Of a stretch of 64,000 nucleotides of DNA, positions 11,250 through 23,869 are shown piece by piece. The notes under the pieces were generated by a model that was not told the DNA's origin, searched no databases, and saw only the letters and a list, made by a program, of their open reading frames with translations. Position 1 is the first letter of the stretch, and each line of letters opens with the position of its first letter. The translations under genes and the position numbers were made by a program. The stretch is from Okapia johnstoni (lineage: Eukaryota > Chordata > Mammalia > Artiodactyla > Giraffidae), in assembly GCA_024291935.2 (NCBI GenBank), contig CM044315.1:51000385-51064384 (forward strand), written 5' to 3'.

Positions 11250-11450
11250 TGTTAGTTGCTCAGTCATGTGAGGCTCTTTGCAACCCCATGGACTTAACCC
11301 ACCAGCATCTTCTGTCCATGGTATTTCCTAGGCATTAATATTGGAGTGGGTTGCCATTTACTTCTCCAGGGAATCATCCTTACCAGGAATCGAACCCAGG
11401 TCTCCTGCATTGGTGGTGGATTCTTCACCATCTGAGCCACTAGGGAATCC
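11250..11450 (-). mobile_element. Bov-tA SINE
   Basis: Complement of Bov-tA: 'tgctcagtcatgtgaggctc' at the tail end and 'cgaacccaggtctcctgcat' (complement of the B box) near the head, ending 'gagccactagggaatcc'. Confidence 0.9.
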
Positions 11451-12723
11451 ATTAACATTATGTCTCAGGAAATGAGGTTTGATTGTTATTTTTGTTCTTG
11501 TTTTTCTTCATGTGAACACAGCCTCCTGTCTGTTGTTGTATGGTTGATTCTCTTGACCTGATTTGTTCTGTTGAATAACAATTTCTAGTTTGAACAGGGA
11601 ATCCTGCGTTCATAGTGAACAGAAAGCACTGCTAACTTTTATAGTTCAGGGCCATCACTGGCTTCTGACTCATGTGCCATGCGGAAGTGTTTTTACTATT
11701 TATATTTTCCAAGTTTATTTATTATTTCTTTTACAGGTTAGTCTTGTAGAGTAAAATAACATTTGAAAAAGTTGTTTAAAAAGTAATGTTATGAATCTAG
11801 AGACTAGCATTTTATATACATTTCAAAATGGAAGATTTCTTGCCATTCAAAAAGATAAAGGAATAATCATTTTGTAAAAGTCAGCTTAATCTGTTTTCAC
11901 ATTTGCCTCATCTATAGAATAAGCTAAAAGCATACTGCTAACTTAACACTGCACAATTCATTGATACAGTTCAGTTTATTTCAAAGAAAAAACTAGCCAA
12001 ATTTTATGCATTAACTACCATATTTGTGATTATATAGCATTGGACATATTTCCTGTACACATCTCCTTGTCATTCTAGTTCTGTCCTTGTCCGAGTTTTC
12101 AGCAAATTATATTCACAGCACTATTGCTGCTTATAGTCCCAGGGCTACTACCCCAGTCACCGGTGCTGTCCCTGATACAAAGTAGAGAATAACTTGTAGA
12201 ATCAACAAACATTATTTCATGTTTTAACCATCTGAATTTCTGTTCATTTGCTTTGACCTTAGAATTGTATTTGCTAGAATCATATAATATGTGTGTTAAA
12301 AGGTCAAACAGATCAGCCACCCTGAGCCTAAGAAGGTGAACTGTCATGCCAGTGGTCACATGATTAGTAGAATAAAGCTGAGCTGACATTATGTTGGTGG
12401 GCTGAAATTAAACTCATTTAATTTCCAGGCCTTTGGCATTCCTGGCTTGTAACCCTGGCTACTGCATGTGTCGGGCTGCCTGCTTTCCAGCCTCATTTTC
12501 CCCGAGATTCTTAGTTCTGACTCTGTTAATCATCTTTGCCTCAGTTGTCACTTACCTTCTGATTCAAGTCTTTTATGAAGGGATTAAAATATTGGATACA
12601 TTGAGTTTAGAAGGCATTGTGGTGGAATTTGAGAATACAAAGGATTATAAGACATAGTCCACATTCTTGAGCTTAGAACGGAGTAGAGATGAGAGCTGAG
12701 TAAAACACATGGAGTAAAATGTG
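11451..12723. other. No recognised feature
   Basis: AT-rich unique DNA. A 74-codon open frame at 12433-12657 has a hydrophobic middle but matches no family I know, lacks splice or promoter context, and is probably chance. Confidence 0.5.
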
Positions 12724-12726
12724 TAG

Positions 12727-12763
<37 letters not shown>
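12724..12763. repeat. (TAGA)n microsatellite
   Basis: About ten TAGA units without interruption. Confidence 0.95.
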
Positions 12764-13641
12764 TTATTTTAAGAAATTTTCTCATACAATTAGGGGGCCT
12801 GATGAGTTTCTGTATTGCAGTACTAAGGCAGAATTATTTCTCTGGGAAACCTCAATTTTTGTTCCTATGGCTTTCAACTGATTGCATGAGGCCTACCTAC
12901 ATCATGGAGGGCAATCTACTTAAAACACATAAAACATGACACGTTGACACAAAACTGACTATCACAAAAGGTGACCTAGGGACAAAAATGAGGGACACCT
13001 AGTGTAGCTTGAGGTTGCCAACTACACACTTAATATTTCAATGCATTTGTTCGCTCCTGCTATCCAAAGTAGCTTTGGCCAGAGAAGTATAAAATAACTT
13101 GAATGCTTCAGAAAGGGGAAGAAAAATCAGGTAGCATTTTATAATGTCCTTAGCTCAGCTTTACAGAAGCAAGAAATCCTATGTGTGCCAAGGGGCCTCC
13201 ACAGTTCACAATGTAAAAGCTTTTTTTCTGCACCAGATAACTCAAGAACAGCAGGTCACTTTGACCTGGCTCTTTCAGCCTCTTCAGCCATGTCTCACAG
13301 ACAGGAAAACACCTCAGCTCAATCCTTAGTTCTTTTTCTAATGCTACCTTTCCCTTTGGTCCAGTGATTTTTTTAAAATGTCATTTAAAACTGTCATAGT
13401 ACAATTTTGCCAATCCATGAGAGCTTAGAAATAGCTTGTATTGTGGGAGCTTCCTCCAGCCAAGGAAGGAGTCTAGGAAATGTATCATAGAAAGAAATCT
13501 AAATCCACTTTGGCCTCTGTCAATGATCAATAGTTGTTGATGGAGACAGTCCATGTATGTTCTTTAAGAGGGAGTCTAACACTGATCCCAAACTTATTGC
13601 CTGATATAGATGCTCATTAAGCATGTGTTAAATGTGGTGAT
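12764..13641. other. No recognised feature
   Basis: Unique AT-rich sequence. No exon-like segment or repeat family recognised. Confidence 0.5.
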
Positions 13642-13858
13642 GGGCTTTCCAGGTGCCTCAGTAGGAAAGAATGCACCTGCCAGTGCAGGAGACATGGGTT
13701 CAATCCTTGGGTTGGGCAGACCCCCTTGAGAAAGGAATAGCAACCCACTCCAGTATTCTTGCCTGGAAAATTCCACGGACAGAGGGGCTTGGCAGGCTAC
13801 AGTCTATGGGGTCACAGAAGAGTCGGACATGACTGAGTGACTGAGCATGAATGCATGC
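13642..13858 (+). mobile_element. Bov-tA SINE
   Basis: Head 'gggctttccaggtgcctcag', B box GGTTCAATCC, body 'ccactccagtattcttgcct', end 'gtcggacatgactgagtgac' followed by a short 'atgaatgcatgcaa' tail. Confidence 0.92.
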
Positions 13859-13860
13859 AA

Positions 13861-15007
13861 GTAAATGTGGCCACAGATTAGCAGTCTTGGATTTTATCTT
13901 TCCCCAGCTTCATGTAAAGGTATCCACAAAAAGACAAAAGTACTAATAACTAAAGATAAGAGGAAACCCTATGCCAAAGTCCATTCGAAATATATACTAA
14001 CTCCAGTGTCAATCATTTGACTTATTGACCCAAATTACCTGCAGAGTAGGTAAAAAGAAAAAGCCTCCACTCAGTCACTACCTCTAATGCAGGCCACCTA
14101 GAATATCAAACCTTATTACACAGAAAGTATCTGAGCCAGCTAGAGACATATGCCCAGTCCCCAGGATTCCTCATCTCCTTTTTAGAGACTACAGGATTAA
14201 ATTTTTGGTACAACTTCAGGTTCAAGAGGAAGGGCAACTTCGCACTCTTGGATATACAGTCACTCCAGAGAAAGCCTTTAAATGGGTGGAGAGTGGCAGA
14301 CTCAGATTGTAGCAAATGCTGGAGAGTACACAGCAGTCACACAACAGACATTTCTCTTTGACTCTAGAAAAGCCAGACTAAGAGCTGTCAATTGGGGGGA
14401 AAAGGCACAAATAAAACATGAAAGTTAAAGTTAAGTTTTATTTGGGGGCAGAATGAGGACTATAGCCCAGGAGACAGTGTCTCAAATAGCTCTGAGAAAC
14501 TGCTCCGAAGAGGTAGAGGAGATGGTCAGTATATATGTGATTTTGGTGAAGGGAAATTACATGCAATCAAGCACATATGTTTCACAGCAGATTGCTGCTA
14601 GTCTTGTAAAGGTTACTGCTAGTCACGATGAGCAGATGTCACCATGAAGGACTTTAATGCTCTTCTAGATACAAGGAGATGCAAGAATTGGCCTCATAAA
14701 ATCTTCTGAAAATATCTAATTATCTGAAACCTTTTCTGACAGTTTTTCCCAGAGTACAAAGTCCCTCATTGCTGATCTTCACCTTAACTTTCAGGGGGTG
14801 TTGAAAGTCAGCAGCTGCAGCAGCTCATAATTTGATCCTTGTAGAGGTAGATGGCAAGTGCCAGTTTGTAGGTGACAGAGCAGAAGACATTCATGTCTTA
14901 GTTGAGCAAGTAGTTAAGAGGCCACATCACTCCAGGTGTAGATCTGAGAAGAACAGCTCCCTCATGAGCAGGGAGGAGAGCCAGGGCACATGAAGCCCTC
15001 TGGTAGG
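13861..15007. other. No recognised feature
   Basis: Unique sequence with a purine-rich stretch around 14390-14460. The 64-codon open frame at 14453-14647 has no recognisable homology. Confidence 0.5.
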
Positions 15008-15215
15008 ATTAAGAGCATGGGTTATGGAGGCAGAAGACCTGGCTTTAAATCCTGGCTCTACTACTGACTAGTTGTAGAGTCCTGGGCAAGTTACCTAGTG
15101 ATCTGAAGTCTCAATTTCCTTACATGTAATATGGTAGTAACATCTACCTCAGAGAGTTTGTGTAAGTTAACAAGATAATGTCTACAAAGTACTTATTAGC
15201 ACTCTGTCCTGCAGA
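15008..15215 (+). repeat. MIR SINE
   Basis: Old mammalian MIR: 'agagcatgggttatggaggc', 'ctactgactagttgtag', 'gggcaagttacctagtgatc', 'ctcaatttccttacatgtaa'. The core and the tRNA-derived 5' part can be followed. Confidence 0.8.
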
Positions 15216-15474
15216 AAGTGTCTAAATAATCATCCTTTCATTTTTATTAACCATAAAAAATAAGTTGAGAAAAAGGAGGAATGAAGAGGGAGCATCCTGA
15301 AATATGCCAAAAAATAAAAGGAAACCTAAATGCAAATTCCCATAGGAGGTATGAGTCAGCATTACTGACTACAGTAAACTTCATTGGTCATTTGGGTAAA
15401 TTTTATCCCTCTTCAAAAATGTGAAGAAAAGGGATGAGTAAACAAGAGCAAACAAAAATACAAATGCAACTTAT

Positions 15475-15742
15475 GATTTTGGCTGCACCAAATCTTTGTT
15501 GCTTTGCGTGGGCTTTCTCTAGTAGCAGTGCACAGGCTTCTCATTGTGGTGGCTTCGCTTATTGTGGAGCACAGGTTCTAGATGCACAGGCTTTAGCAGT
15601 TGCAGTGTGTGGGCCCTGCAACTTGTGGTGTATGGGCTTAGTTGCTCCGTGGCACGTGGGATGTTTCCAGACCAGGATCAAACCCACGCCCCCTGCGTTG
15701 GCAGGTAGATTCTTGTCCACTGCACCACCAGGGAAATCCTAA
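15475..15742 (-). mobile_element. CHR-type tRNA-derived SINE (Cetartiodactyla)
   Basis: The complement begins 'aggatttccctggtggtgca', carries a GGGTTTGATCC B box, and continues with 'acggagcaactaagcccat' and 'gcaactgctaaagcctgtgc', ending in an A-rich tail. This is the CHR/BCS SINE shared by whales, hippos and ruminants, older than Bov-tA. Subfamily not determined. Confidence 0.8.
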
Positions 15743-15984
15743 AGGCATCCTTTGAATTACAAGTGTGCTCCCTCCGAAGAACCCAGGGAGGGAAAAATAG
15801 TAATTAAGGAAATCTTTACTGAGCCAACCAAAAGAGGTGAGTTTATTCACTGATAGTATAAATTATGTCTATGCAAAATCAATGGAAAGTACGAGTAATA
15901 AGCATATCATGTAAATTTTTCAAATCGTACATAATCAGATACTGGAAGAGGGTGTGCAGAAGAACCACTATTTATAGTTCTGTT

Positions 15985-16381
15985 ATTTAAAACCTGGACA
16001 ATGCAAGAGAAAAAATAGAAAAATTATTAATGAGTCCAGAAAAGTAGTTAATTACATAAGAAATACATAAAATTAATATACAAAAATTAATAAAAGTCAG
16101 TTGATCAGTTAGAAAATATAATGGGAAAAGATTTTATTCACAATGGCAGTACAACTATTACTAATTCAAAGACAGTGAAATGTAAGTAACCAAATCCAAA
16201 AGAAACATATAGGATCTTAAAAGACAACTAGAAAACTTTCCTGGGAGACATAGAAGAACACTCAAAGATTTCTAGGTCAGATTTATGTAAAGATTTTCCT
16301 TCCCCTCATACTCTACAAAGTAATTCACACTAAAATCTCAATAGGACTTTTTAGGAACCTGAAAAAATGTTTCTGAAGTTC

Positions 16382-16417
<36 letters not shown>

Positions 16418-16985
16418 TATGGGAAGAAAAAAAAAGGGCAACTAGCCAGAAATCTTCAGGAAAAAAGTGTTAGAAAAAGTCTCACAAGACATGAAATTTT
16501 CCCCCAAATTAGAGTTACTAAAGTAGAGACATATTCATCCAAGAATAGCAATAGAGCAGTGGAACAAACAGTCTAGAAATGTTTCTCACTTTAGCGGGTG
16601 ATAAAAATAGCTTTTCAGAGGGGAAAAGTTACTTAGTGAGACAACTGGGTATCCATTTGGAAAAAAAACAACTACAATCTGACTTCACATATAGTATCAA
16701 AAGACTTTTAGATGGTTCGAACATTTAAAATATGATAAATGAAATTATATAAAACATAGACTATTTTACAATCTTTAGAGGTGAAAATTTCTTCCTACTA
16801 TTACTCGAAAGCTTAAATTATAAAAGAAAGAGCAAATTAGAAGTGGAAAAAGATCTTCAATAACAGATATGGATTAGTAATGTTCAAGACATAGTATTAA
16901 GAATTAGAAGTTTAAAGGATAGAGAAGATGCATATTATAATTCCACTTCTATATTGTTATCTGTGTTTACTTAAAGCATTGCAAG
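15985..16985 (+). repeat. Ancient L1 ORF2 3' relic
   Basis: Degenerate L1 sequence with phrases of the ORF2 C-terminal half: 'aatagagcagtggaacaaac', 'gacaactgggtatccatttg' and 'cttttagatggttcgaacat' followed by 'aaacata'. Many stops are present. It is interrupted by a (GT)n tract at 16384-16416 and ends near the following SINE. Confidence 0.6.
16384..16416. repeat. (GT)n microsatellite
   Basis: About 16 GT units inside the old L1 relic. Confidence 0.95.
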
Positions 16986-16989
16986 TGAT

Positions 16990-17193
16990 GAGTGCGTGCT
17001 CAGTCATGTCTGACTCTGTGCAACCCTATGGACTGTAGCCTGCCAGGCTCCTCTGTTCATGGGATTTTCCAGGCAAGAATACTGGAGTGGGTTGCCATTT
17101 CCTCCTGCAGGGGGATCTTTCTGACCCAGGGATTGAAACCACATCTCCTGCACTGCAGGCAGATTCTTCACTGCTGAGCCATCGGGAAGCCCA
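16990..17193 (-). mobile_element. Bov-tA SINE
   Basis: Complement of Bov-tA: 'gtgctcagtcatgtctgact' at the tail and 'ctgagccatcgggaagccca' at the head. Inserted at the edge of the old L1 relic. Confidence 0.9.
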
Positions 17194-18344
17194 TTGCAAG
17201 AGATATCTGGTAGTTATTTTTTAATATGTCTTATCTTAGCAGTGGGGTTACAAATATTTTTCCCCAACACGTTTATTTTTCTGACATTTTCAAGTATTTT
17301 TTAACAAAATGTTATTTCTGACAAATCAGTAGCTAAATTCTATTTAAGAGAAGTATTTTCTAAAATAAAGATCTAAAGAGTTTAAATATCAAAATAAATA
17401 ACTTATTACATCTCAGAGTCATATATTTATCTTGACTCTTCTATAACTGTGTCTGCACATTCAGAATTAGTTCTTACCTGTGTTGATAATTTATGAGTTA
17501 TCCTTATGACATGCTCCATAGAAAATTATAGTGTATTTGTATTAAATTTGTCCTAAGTGGATCATAATGATTTATTTATTTTATTATTGTTTTTTGAAAT
17601 AATACATTGTCCTCTGAAAATATTCCATTTTCTTTTAAGAAGATTCTTTCAATGATAAGAACTACCTGATCTTGAGAAAACTTTGTGTTTACATTCTTAG
17701 TAATGAACTCTCAGACTTCACTCATGGTTAATATAAAACCCAAGATGAACTTGGGTTCATCAGTTTGTTTTGGATGTTTATTTTGATTGCAGCATCACAT
17801 TTGAAATCCAACTGAAAGCCTCACTTCTAATCAAAGCAGTTTTAGTTAGATGTGACAAATGTGTTTTAACAAAATTGTACCCTTGCATCATTCGGTGAGC
17901 TATTATTTTCTTAGGAATTAACACTGTAATTCTATTTCACAGTTTATCCATGTAATTTGAGTTTTTACATGTCTTGCAGTTTCTTTCATCCTGGAGTAGG
18001 TTCTGAGTTTATTAGCTGGTTTCACATATTCTTGTTTATAGATCTATCACTAACTTCTAAGTGCATCTCAGATTATGTTTCTTTTATGTCTATCAAACTA
18101 CATTTCCACATAAATGAAAATTCTTAAGGTGCTGGAATTCTTTGCCTTTTCATCATCAGCCTGCTGGTTAACCAAATGAAGAATACTGTTTTTCAGAGTG
18201 TTATTCCACCCAATGGTAGGCAATTTATCTGAAATTTTTTCTCAGTGAAGAAAACACTAACCTTATTCACACTTACAAATTTATGTGCAGCCTTTTGTCT
18301 TTATCTCTTGCTTCACTGGAAGTGATAACGTCCCTTATTAAGAA
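17194..18344. other. No recognised feature
   Basis: AT-rich unique DNA, with no exon-like segment or clear repeat seen. Confidence 0.5.
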
Positions 18345-19140
18345 TAATTTCTCTGTCTTTTCTCTGAACCCCATTGCTCTGGCCTCTTCATGAACTTCGC
18401 TCTATCAGTTAGCCCCTCAATCTTGTACCTTCATTATCTCTTTTAAAATACAAACACCTCAATTTCTTTCCCATCTGGTCTTCCAGAACATCATTCTCCT
18501 GGTACCCCTGGACCCTTCTCAGTTTTCTTGCAAACATTGCTTCTTCCATTCACCTCTTAAATGTGGATGTGCTTTACTGTGTATGACTCTTTCCTGTATA
18601 TGTTGCCCTTGACTGGCACCCCTTTTTCTCTATGCATTCCCTTATCCTGAACCCAGGTGTTAATATCACCTTTGAGCTGATGACTCGCCAACCTCTATCT
18701 CCAGCCTTCTCTAAGGCCCATATGGACTTCCCCCCTGGAAAGTACTTGGATGTTCCATGAACCTCTCCAAATCAGTATGTCAAGAACTGAATTCTTCCCA
18801 GTCACAAACCTGTTCCTCTTCTTGTATTTCCTATTTCAGTGCGTAAATATAATTTTGAACCTGCTGACCCAAGTCCAGCAGTCATTCTCTCTTCTTCCCT
18901 CTCCTATGTTCCCAGTCCTGCATCCAGTTGGTCACCAAGTTGAATGGATTCTATTCTCTTTGTACCTACAGAATCTGACTCACTGCCCATGCCTTGGTTG
19001 GAACCCTTGGTGCTTCCTGCTTGGAATTCCACTGTGGCGTTCTCACTGGCTGCTCGACTTTTATTCTTGCCTTACTTTAAATCTATTGGCTACACACTGC
19101 CAGAATGTTCTTTGTAAAACATCTGATTAAAATCCCTTAA
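18345..19140 (+). repeat. Ancient LINE relic, L2-like
   Basis: CT-rich relic with L2-like phrases: 'gagctgatgactcgccaacc', 'gtcaagaactgaattcttcc', 'cagtcctgcatccagttggt' and 'acatctgattaaaatccctt'. The 126-codon frame at 18750-19130 is a chance frame in it. Confidence 0.5.
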
Positions 19141-19213
19141 TGTATTTTAGGAAGAACCATGACTCCACAGCTTTGCACAAAGGGCTTCTGCCTTTTCAGC
19201 TTCAGCCTTCACT

Positions 19214-19414
19214 GAAAGTGAAGTCGCTCAGTTGTGTCCGACTCTTTGCGACCCCATGGACTGTAGCCTACTAGGTTCCTCCATCTATGGGATTCTCCAG
19301 GCAAGAGTACTGGAGTGGGTTGCCATTTCCTTCTCCAGGGGATCTTCCCGACCCAGGGATTGAACCCAGGTCTCCCACATTGTAGGCAGACTCTTTACCA
19401 TCTGAGCCACCAGG
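19214..19414 (-). mobile_element. Bov-tA SINE with 9-bp target duplication
   Basis: Complement of Bov-tA, from 'gaaagtgaagtcgctcagtt' to 'catctgagccaccag'. It is flanked by the direct repeat 'gccttcact' at 19205-19213 and 19415-19423, marking a clean retroposition. Confidence 0.95.
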
Positions 19415-19524
19415 GCCTTCACTACATGAGGTCCTTAAGACAATACACCATACTCTTATATCTCTGCTCTTACACCCTTCTTTTTTCTCCATTTCTCCAC
19501 CTACCTAAATCTTATTCATTCTCC

Positions 19525-19640
19525 AAAACTTAACTGACACTAATTATTAAACTTAATTATTAAATATTTAATGACTTAATTATTAAATAGTTATTTATTT
19601 ATAATAATTAACTGATTATTAAAACTTAGCTGACACTTAA
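19525..19640. repeat. AT-rich direct duplication (about 96-bp period)
   Basis: 'aaaacttaactgacac' at 19525 recurs as 'aaaacttagctgacac' at 19621. The space between is filled with TTAATTATTAAA-like words. Confidence 0.6.
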
Positions 19641-19720
19641 CTATTCTAATCACCTTCTAGTCACTGGGTTGGTGAAGGAGGGAACTTGAGAGAGTCAATT
19701 CCTAGGCAAGTTGATAAGAA

Positions 19721-19804
19721 GTCTGGGGTCCCCGAGGAGGTGAAAGGGGTCTGGGGCTCTCAAGGAGGAGATAGGGGTCTGGAATTCTCAAGGAGGAGGA
19801 AAGG
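19721..19804. repeat. Three 28-bp tandem repeats upstream of an LTR
   Basis: 'gtctggggtccccgaggagg' at 19721, 'gtctggggctctcaaggagg' at 19749 and 'gtctggaattctcaaggagg' at 19777. The purine-rich ends resemble a retroviral polypurine tract. Repeats like this can sit just before or inside U3. Confidence 0.7.
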
Positions 19805-20291
19805 ACAAATGCCTTTTTTTCCTCTACATTCTCTTAGTCACATAAAATATTTTTTTTCTTTAGGCCCGGAACTGATGATTACATGACAAACAACTCAGTT
19901 TAAACTCTGTACTAAGGGTTGTATAACAACAGTGTGTCCTGCTTGAGGACAGTTTCTCCTTCCAGAAAACCTTCTGGCTAATCCTGTTATCTTAAAATGT
20001 AAATTATGGGAGTGGGTCTAGTGAGATCTTTACAACATTGAGACATTTTTTGATTTACTGTATTAACTACTTAAAAGCATATATAATTCCCTTGCTAACA
20101 CTAGTGAGAGGGGCATTCTCCATTCCGCATCCGATGTCTATGTCAGAAGCTTCCTCTGCCCCTTTTTCACTTCAATAAAACTTTGCTATACAAAAGCTCT
20201 TGAGTGATTAAGCCTGGTCCCTGATCCGGAAGCTAAATCTTCTTTGGAGATCACGAATCCAACGCCATTCACCATAAGCTATCAATCTCTT
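19805..20291 (+). mobile_element. Endogenous retroviral LTR (ruminant ERV type), probably solo
   Basis: A stretch laid out like a U3-R-U5 LTR: a TATA-like 'catatataattc' near 20078, then 'cacttcaataaaactttgct' carrying the AATAAA polyadenylation signal near 20174, then a U5-like end to about 20285. It resembles LTRs common in cattle. No gag, pol or env coding sequence is seen on either side, so it is most likely a solo LTR. The exact left border is uncertain and may lie within the 28-bp repeats. Confidence 0.6.
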
Positions 20292-22365
20292 GCCCTAAAC
20301 AGCGTGAGACGGCCAAACTTGCAACACCCAACACGGGTTAGATGAAATTGGAAAGTGATACTGGTCACATAAACTCACAGTCCAGGGAAGAGGGTACCGA
20401 ATGCCATCTGGGGTCACAAGGGGGACGTATTCAGAGGTAGAATGAACCAGAAGGGGTGTGAGAGGCAGGCTTTGTAGTAACAAGGGGGTAGAGGACCCTG
20501 TGGTTCCTGTTGAGGTGTGATTTGTTTGTTTGAAGAGTTTCACAGTCTGGCCTTAATGGAAAACTCATTAAGCTGAGGACAGGATGGTTGCAGCCAGTCC
20601 GACTTACAGAGGAACTAGCTGGGTGGGGAGGCTTTCTGGCCAGGTGAGGGCATATCTGGCAAGAGCAGAGGAATTCAATGGCTAAGCTTTTGGGACGCTG
20701 TGAGACTCAAAGAGGTCAAGGAAGCACATGGAATTTCAAGCCTTACGATATGATAACCTCCTGGACAAAGTCTTCCGTGACTACCTTTAGTCAGAGTCGG
20801 GCACCTTTTCTGTACTCCTAGAGTAAATGTGAACAGTTGCCACCCTGCCTAGACTGTTAAATTCTGTTTTGGAAGAAGATAGGTCTAAACACACACTCAT
20901 ACACACACACACACATCCCACAAACATAGAAGCAAATAAGCACATCTTACGCTATTGCAATCTACTACTTACTTGCCTGCTTTCATAACTACAGTAGTCT
21001 AAATGTCTTGAGTGTAGGGACTCTGTCTTTCATTTCCTAAATTCTTCTCTGTTCCTCACACACAGAAGGAACTTACCAAGTATTTCTTGAATAAATGAGT
21101 AAATATTCATTATGGACTAATTTGTGGAATATACCTTCATTTCTGCATGAAAATATAGTCACAATGCATTTTAAAAGTAAACATTAAGAGCACTGTGATT
21201 TCACCGAAGATAGGGAATTTGCAACCAGGTGGTCCAAGCACTCTGCCCATTTTTCCCCCCGGGGGTAGAGGTGTTCAGAGGCTGACTGGGGGACTGGGTT
21301 ATGCAGTACAGAAGCAATACGCAGTACAGAATTTTCCTGAAGAGTAGAGTCTGTCTAGACAGAAATACTTGGGGAAGATTTTTCAGGGAGCTGGGTGCCC
21401 TGAGCCCGTGACTGGACTCACTGAAATAATAGAAGCTGTGTTATTACTATGGCTGTGACCTCATTTACCTCACTTCCAGCCCCCAGGGTGAGGACCAGGA
21501 CAATTTATACTGCTTTCTAAAGTGATTAGAGGGGAGAAATCAGCTTCCAGAGCAGAGGTAGTTTAAAATCCTTTTTCTTGTTTTAATGATTCCTGCTCTT
21601 CATCTTCACTTAGTCCCTTCATTCATTTGACCCCTCATTTCTCCCCAGTCCATTGGCCTTAACCTCCCATTCCATCAAGCCTAGGGTGGTCATTAGAACA
21701 CCCTCAACTGCCTTGAGCCATGTTCCTACAAAAGCCACTCAAGGAAAGCTAACCCTGGATCAAACCTATAATCAACCTTCAACTTCCAGCCTTATTTTCA
21801 CTACTTCGCTTCATCTGCATTTAAGTTTAGCCACTTGCATGTAGCATATGCTGCTCAGCCTTCCCCTCTGACTTGCCCTTCAAACTCAGAGTCTTCCTGC
21901 CCTTGCTCCTGTCCATGTCATTTATTTCCCATTTATAACCTTTTCTCCAGACAAAATTGGAAACTCATCATTGAATTTTATGATGATTTGCATGTATTCC
22001 TGTGTGCATGTATTTAGAAGATGAACAAGACATTTTTCCTTCTGGAAGGTAGGTAGAATGTGGGAGCAGCTATTCATCAGATGTCACTCAAACCGTTTGT
22101 GAGAGTGTATTTCTATAAATTTAAAAAACACAATTGTAAAGAAGATGGAATCACTGAAGTTTAGTATGATTAGCAGTTGCGGATCAGGAGGACTGCATGT
22201 TTTCATCTTTCCCTTTAACTTTCTTGCACTAGAACTTAAGCTTCTTGAGGTGAGGAATAAGACCTAGCAGAGAGCTAGCCAAGAGCAGGCACTCAAATGT
22301 TTGAAGAATGAAGGAGGATAAAGGTGGGTTAGGTTTTCCTACCTGTAAAATTTCTGTCTCAACTA

Positions 22366-22367
<2 letters not shown>
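20292..22367. other. Mostly unique DNA; weak L2 3' end near 21000-21110
   Basis: No gene recognised. 'gggactctgtctttcatttc' followed by 'tatttcttgaataaatgag' near 21017-21105 resembles an L2 3' end. A short AC-rich stretch lies at about 20888-20916. The open frame at 20295-20543 (-) has no known homology. Confidence 0.45.

Positions 22368-22411
<44 letters not shown>
22368..22411. repeat. (CA)n microsatellite
   Basis: About 22 perfect CA units. Confidence 0.95.
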
Positions 22412-22412
<1 letters not shown>

Positions 22413-23409
22413 GTATATCACATTTAATTTGAAGTTTAAATTGTGTCACAGAACAAAACACAGAGGTATGTATACAGGTTTGTACATTAACTATAAATTA
22501 CAAAATTGACATTTGGATCAAGTATGAAAAAGTTGACCTTATGTGCTATCAAAGCTTAGCTCTTGTTATCTTGCTTCAAAGAAAATCTTACTTTGGAAGA
22601 TCAACAGAAAAAAAATGAAATTCTTAAAAAAAAAAGTAAAACCAATCCCTCAAAACACTTATTTCCCTTTATTATTTTTTTTGGATGAAATAAGCATCTA
22701 ATCCTCTTAACCTTATTTAATTTTTACCTTGAAAATGTTTAGCAGCCTGTTCTTAAACTTATATTTTAAATACAGAAAGTGCATAATGTAGGTCAGTATT
22801 AATTTTTAGAATGTCAATTCAACTTAGTAGAAAAAAAAGCAACTGATGTGCTTCAGTAATAACTTCCATTTGTTTTTAACTTGTTTTATTAAAGCTTGCA
22901 ATTCTATTTAATTGGCATGTAATTTAATTGTCACGTAAGTTATTTAATTATATGCTATAAATGGAAAATGTTTATAGGCAATCATATCTCTTTTGTTAGA
23001 CTCTGGAATTCTAGATCTTCCTCAATCTCATTTTTATATGTAATTCTTTCATGCTGATTACTTGCATTGCATAACTGATTTATATCACATATTAAATTGA
23101 TTTTGCCATTGTTTATAATGGTGTGTGTGTGTTTTATAAATCAGAAGGCCAAAATATAGCCTACTTTATCAATGAAAATAGAAGCCCAGACAACCTGTGT
23201 TTCTTTCTTCAGGCAAAGTAGACTATCACAATATTTCACATACGCCATTCAATCAGCCTGGCATGCCCTACCCTCCAATCTTTGCCTAATTTCAACATAT
23301 TACTTTTGGAGGTTTACCTTCAGTGTTCTACTCAGAAAGCTCTTCTGATCTCATAACATATTAGATGGCTTTTTTCCAAGTCCCTTTAAGCAAAATAATA
23401 GTATTGAGT
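22412..23409. other. No recognised feature
   Basis: Very AT-rich DNA without recognisable exons or repeats. Confidence 0.5.
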
Positions 23410-23655
23410 CAGACAGAACTAGGGTCTAATCTATATCTTTCACTAATGGGGCAACTTTGGGCCTCAGGTAGCCTCCGATTTCTTGGTTGTAAATCAGGGA
23501 CCATAATTACTTACCATATTGGGTTGCTGTGAAATATATTAGATAAATCTTATTGTGCCTTTTCACAGTGGTTGGCACATAGAAAGCTTGTGAAAAATTT
23601 CTCTCTCTTCTAGTAGGTGCTCAATAAATATACGTTGGATGAATGAATAAATTAC
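23410..23655 (+). repeat. MIR / L2-end relic
   Basis: 'gtcagacagaactagggtct', 'ttgtaaatcagggaccataa', 'gttgctgtgaaatat' and 'gtggttggcacatag' follow the MIR order. The final 'ggtgctcaataaatatac' with 'gaatgaataaa' is the shared 3' end. Confidence 0.7.
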
Positions 23656-23869
23656 AATTATCTATTCTTCCCAGTTTTACTGATGTGTAATTGACTACAA
23701 TTATCTTTGACTTGTCTGACCCCTACTACCGTTCATTTGTCCAGGGACGGGTAATGGTCTTTTGTCTCATATAAGGTAGAGAATAGTACTTGCCACATAG
23801 TAACTGGTTGGTAAATTGTGAAAATCTCTAGCTCTCCCATTTGACTAAAGACTTTCACAACAACCTTAG

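Noticed and set aside
12433..12657. Possible small membrane protein with a hydrophobic segment
   Set aside because: No homology, no splice or promoter support, in AT-rich repeat-laden DNA. Probably chance.
12724..12763. Regularly spaced short repeats, possible array
   Set aside because: A TAGA microsatellite without spacers; no CRISPR array exists in the window.
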